In this document: positions 48,647 through 49,605 of the stretch, piece by piece
Position numbering within the stretch: the stretch's first letter is position 1
Layout of the letters: every line of letters begins with the position of its first letter
DNA from: Streptomyces inhibens
GTDB lineage: Bacteria; Actinomycetota; Actinomycetes; Streptomycetales; Streptomycetaceae
Direction of reading: 5' to 3'
Assembly: GCF_003389455.1 (NCBI RefSeq)
Contig: NZ_QUAC01000127.1
Location: forward strand, 92,758 to 142,362
DNA: 49,605 nt
The notes under the pieces: model-generated
What the model was told of the DNA's origin: nothing
Database searches by the model: none
The model's input: the letters and a program-made list of their open reading frames with translations, nothing else
Position numbers and translations under genes: made by a program

Positions 48647-49605
48647 TCAGGCAGGCAAGGCGACGGAGGGTTCTTCTTGTCGGTCGGCGAGTGTGTGTCG
48701 GTCGAGCCGGGGCAGCAGATCGTCCAGGTCGGAGGTGGTGAACTTCCACCGGAGCAGCTGTGCCGTGGCGTTGTAGCGGTCTTCGAATGCTCAGAGCCGG
48801 TTCCGGACCTGGGTCAGGTCGGTGAGGTCGTTGGGTGAGACGACCTTGCGCTGGACGATCGAGAAGAAGATCTCCACCTGGTTCGACCACGGCGGCGTGG
48901 ACGGGGGTGTGGACCATGACCGCGTTCGTAAATGCCGCGTCCAGGCGGTCGATGGCCCTCCTCCCCCAGTGGGAGGAGTCATTGTCGACGATCCGGTAGA
49001 CGCATTGGGCGCTCGCACAGAGCTCGGTGGCCATGACCTGGGTGACCAGGTTCATAAAGGGCACGATGCCGATGCCGGTCTTGGGTTCGCAGCGGCCGAA
49101 GACCTTCGCGTGGTAGACGTCGTAGGCGGCCAGGTAGGCCAGCGCGCCGCGGCGCTGGTGGCCGTGGTTGACGCGCATCGCCCGGGCCTGCCTGGCGCCA
49201 GGGTCGGATGGCAGCGGCAGTGGGCCTGGACGGAGGTCTTCTCGCCGCTGGAGATGACGTACTCGTTCGCCCAGGAGCTCGCCCTCGAAGACGCGGGCGT
49301 ACCGGTCCAGCACACGGGCGGCCTTGACCAGGAAGTTCGGGTCGTGGATGAAGATCCAGGACCGGTGCTGCCAGGGCTCGATCGCGTCGGCCTGGATCCA
49401 GCGGCGCAGCGTGGAGGCCGACATGGCCGGGGCGATGGCCTGGGCGGCCACCTTGCGGGCAAGTTCCGGGCACGACCGGCGCGAGAGCGGTGTTCCACTC
49501 TCCGCGGGTAATTCGCAGGCCAGCGCCTTAACCTCGGCGACCTGCAGCGGGGTGAACGAGGGCGGCCTGCCCGCCCTGCCCGAGCGCCTGCGGTCGGACA
49601 GGGCG
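48647..49605 (-). pseudogene. IS630-family transposase, frameshifted, cut by window end
   Basis: The N-terminal part enters from the right edge: GRAGRPPSFTPLQVAEVKAL, CPELARKVAAQAIAPAMSAS, TLRRWIQADAIEPWQHRSWI. The DDE domain follows in several frames: NEYVISSGEKTSVQAHCRCH, GRCEPKTGIGIVPFMNLVTQ, CVYRIVDNDSSHWGRRAID, VHTPVHA and NQVEIFFSIVQRKVVSPNDL. The first catalytic Asp (usual ADEKT or LDEKS) reads GEKT here. An in-frame stop follows QVRNRL, and at least three frame changes occur. The element is dead. It ends with a stop at 48647, about 60 bp from the MFS gene. Confidence 0.8.

Overview
The window is high-GC actinobacterial DNA. The G/C-rich third codon positions, frequent GTG starts, GGAGG-type ribosome sites and the family mix (DUF5997, DUF5959, LppU/SCO3897-like, F420-type LLM oxidoreductase, SpoIIE phosphatase) point to Streptomyces or a close relative. 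The many broken genes and transposase remnants suggest an accessory region such as a chromosome arm. No replicon, rRNA or convincing tRNA gene was seen.

Layout. 0-3 kb: an LppU-like membrane-anchored protein with an intrinsic terminator, then a divergent DUF5997 / LysR-substrate-binding pair. 3.1-4.3 kb: a hypothetical gene and remains of two transposases. 4.3-6.5 kb: a MalY/PatB-type PLP enzyme divergent from an AraC regulator, with a small tandem repeat between them. 6.6-8 kb: a DUF998 membrane protein behind a double palindrome, next to a broken TetR gene. 8.7-14 kb: an LLM oxidoreductase, hypothetical proteins, DUF5959, a cupin, and three decayed genes. 14.8-19.5 kb: a PAS-SpoIIE phosphatase and a three-gene zinc-ribbon/membrane operon whose first two products share an NNGIIAT motif. 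19.8-25 kb: an ArsR-type regulator divergent from an aldo/keto reductase, a sulfotransferase, and a divergent LysR / EamA exporter pair.

25.1-35.1 kb is the centrepiece, apparently a ribosomal-peptide (RiPP) gene cluster. Two divergent arms share a 396-bp control region. The leftward arm encodes a glycosyltransferase, a sugar-nucleotide epimerase, a P-loop sulfotransferase (all overlapping) and an ABC exporter. The rightward arm begins with a 26-codon acidic ORF behind a strong ribosome site. It is followed by a HExxH putative peptide hydroxylase, a YcaO protein, two SAM methyltransferases and a PhyH-like 2-oxoglutarate oxygenase. Inferred model: the short peptide is modified by YcaO, hydroxylated and methylated, perhaps glycosylated and sulfated, then exported. 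The peptide's only Cys/Ser/Thr is Thr10, so ordinary azoline formation is hard to explain. The 3' edge has decayed into SDR and O-methyltransferase remnants.

36-49.6 kb: a secreted alpha/beta hydrolase, an FMN reductase, a GNAT pseudogene, a coiled-coil membrane protein, a structured RNA with a perfect terminator but no downstream gene, an IS5 remnant, a dienelactone hydrolase, DUF3224, RraA, HAD and MFS genes, two tandem-repeat arrays, and an IS630 remnant that runs off the right edge.
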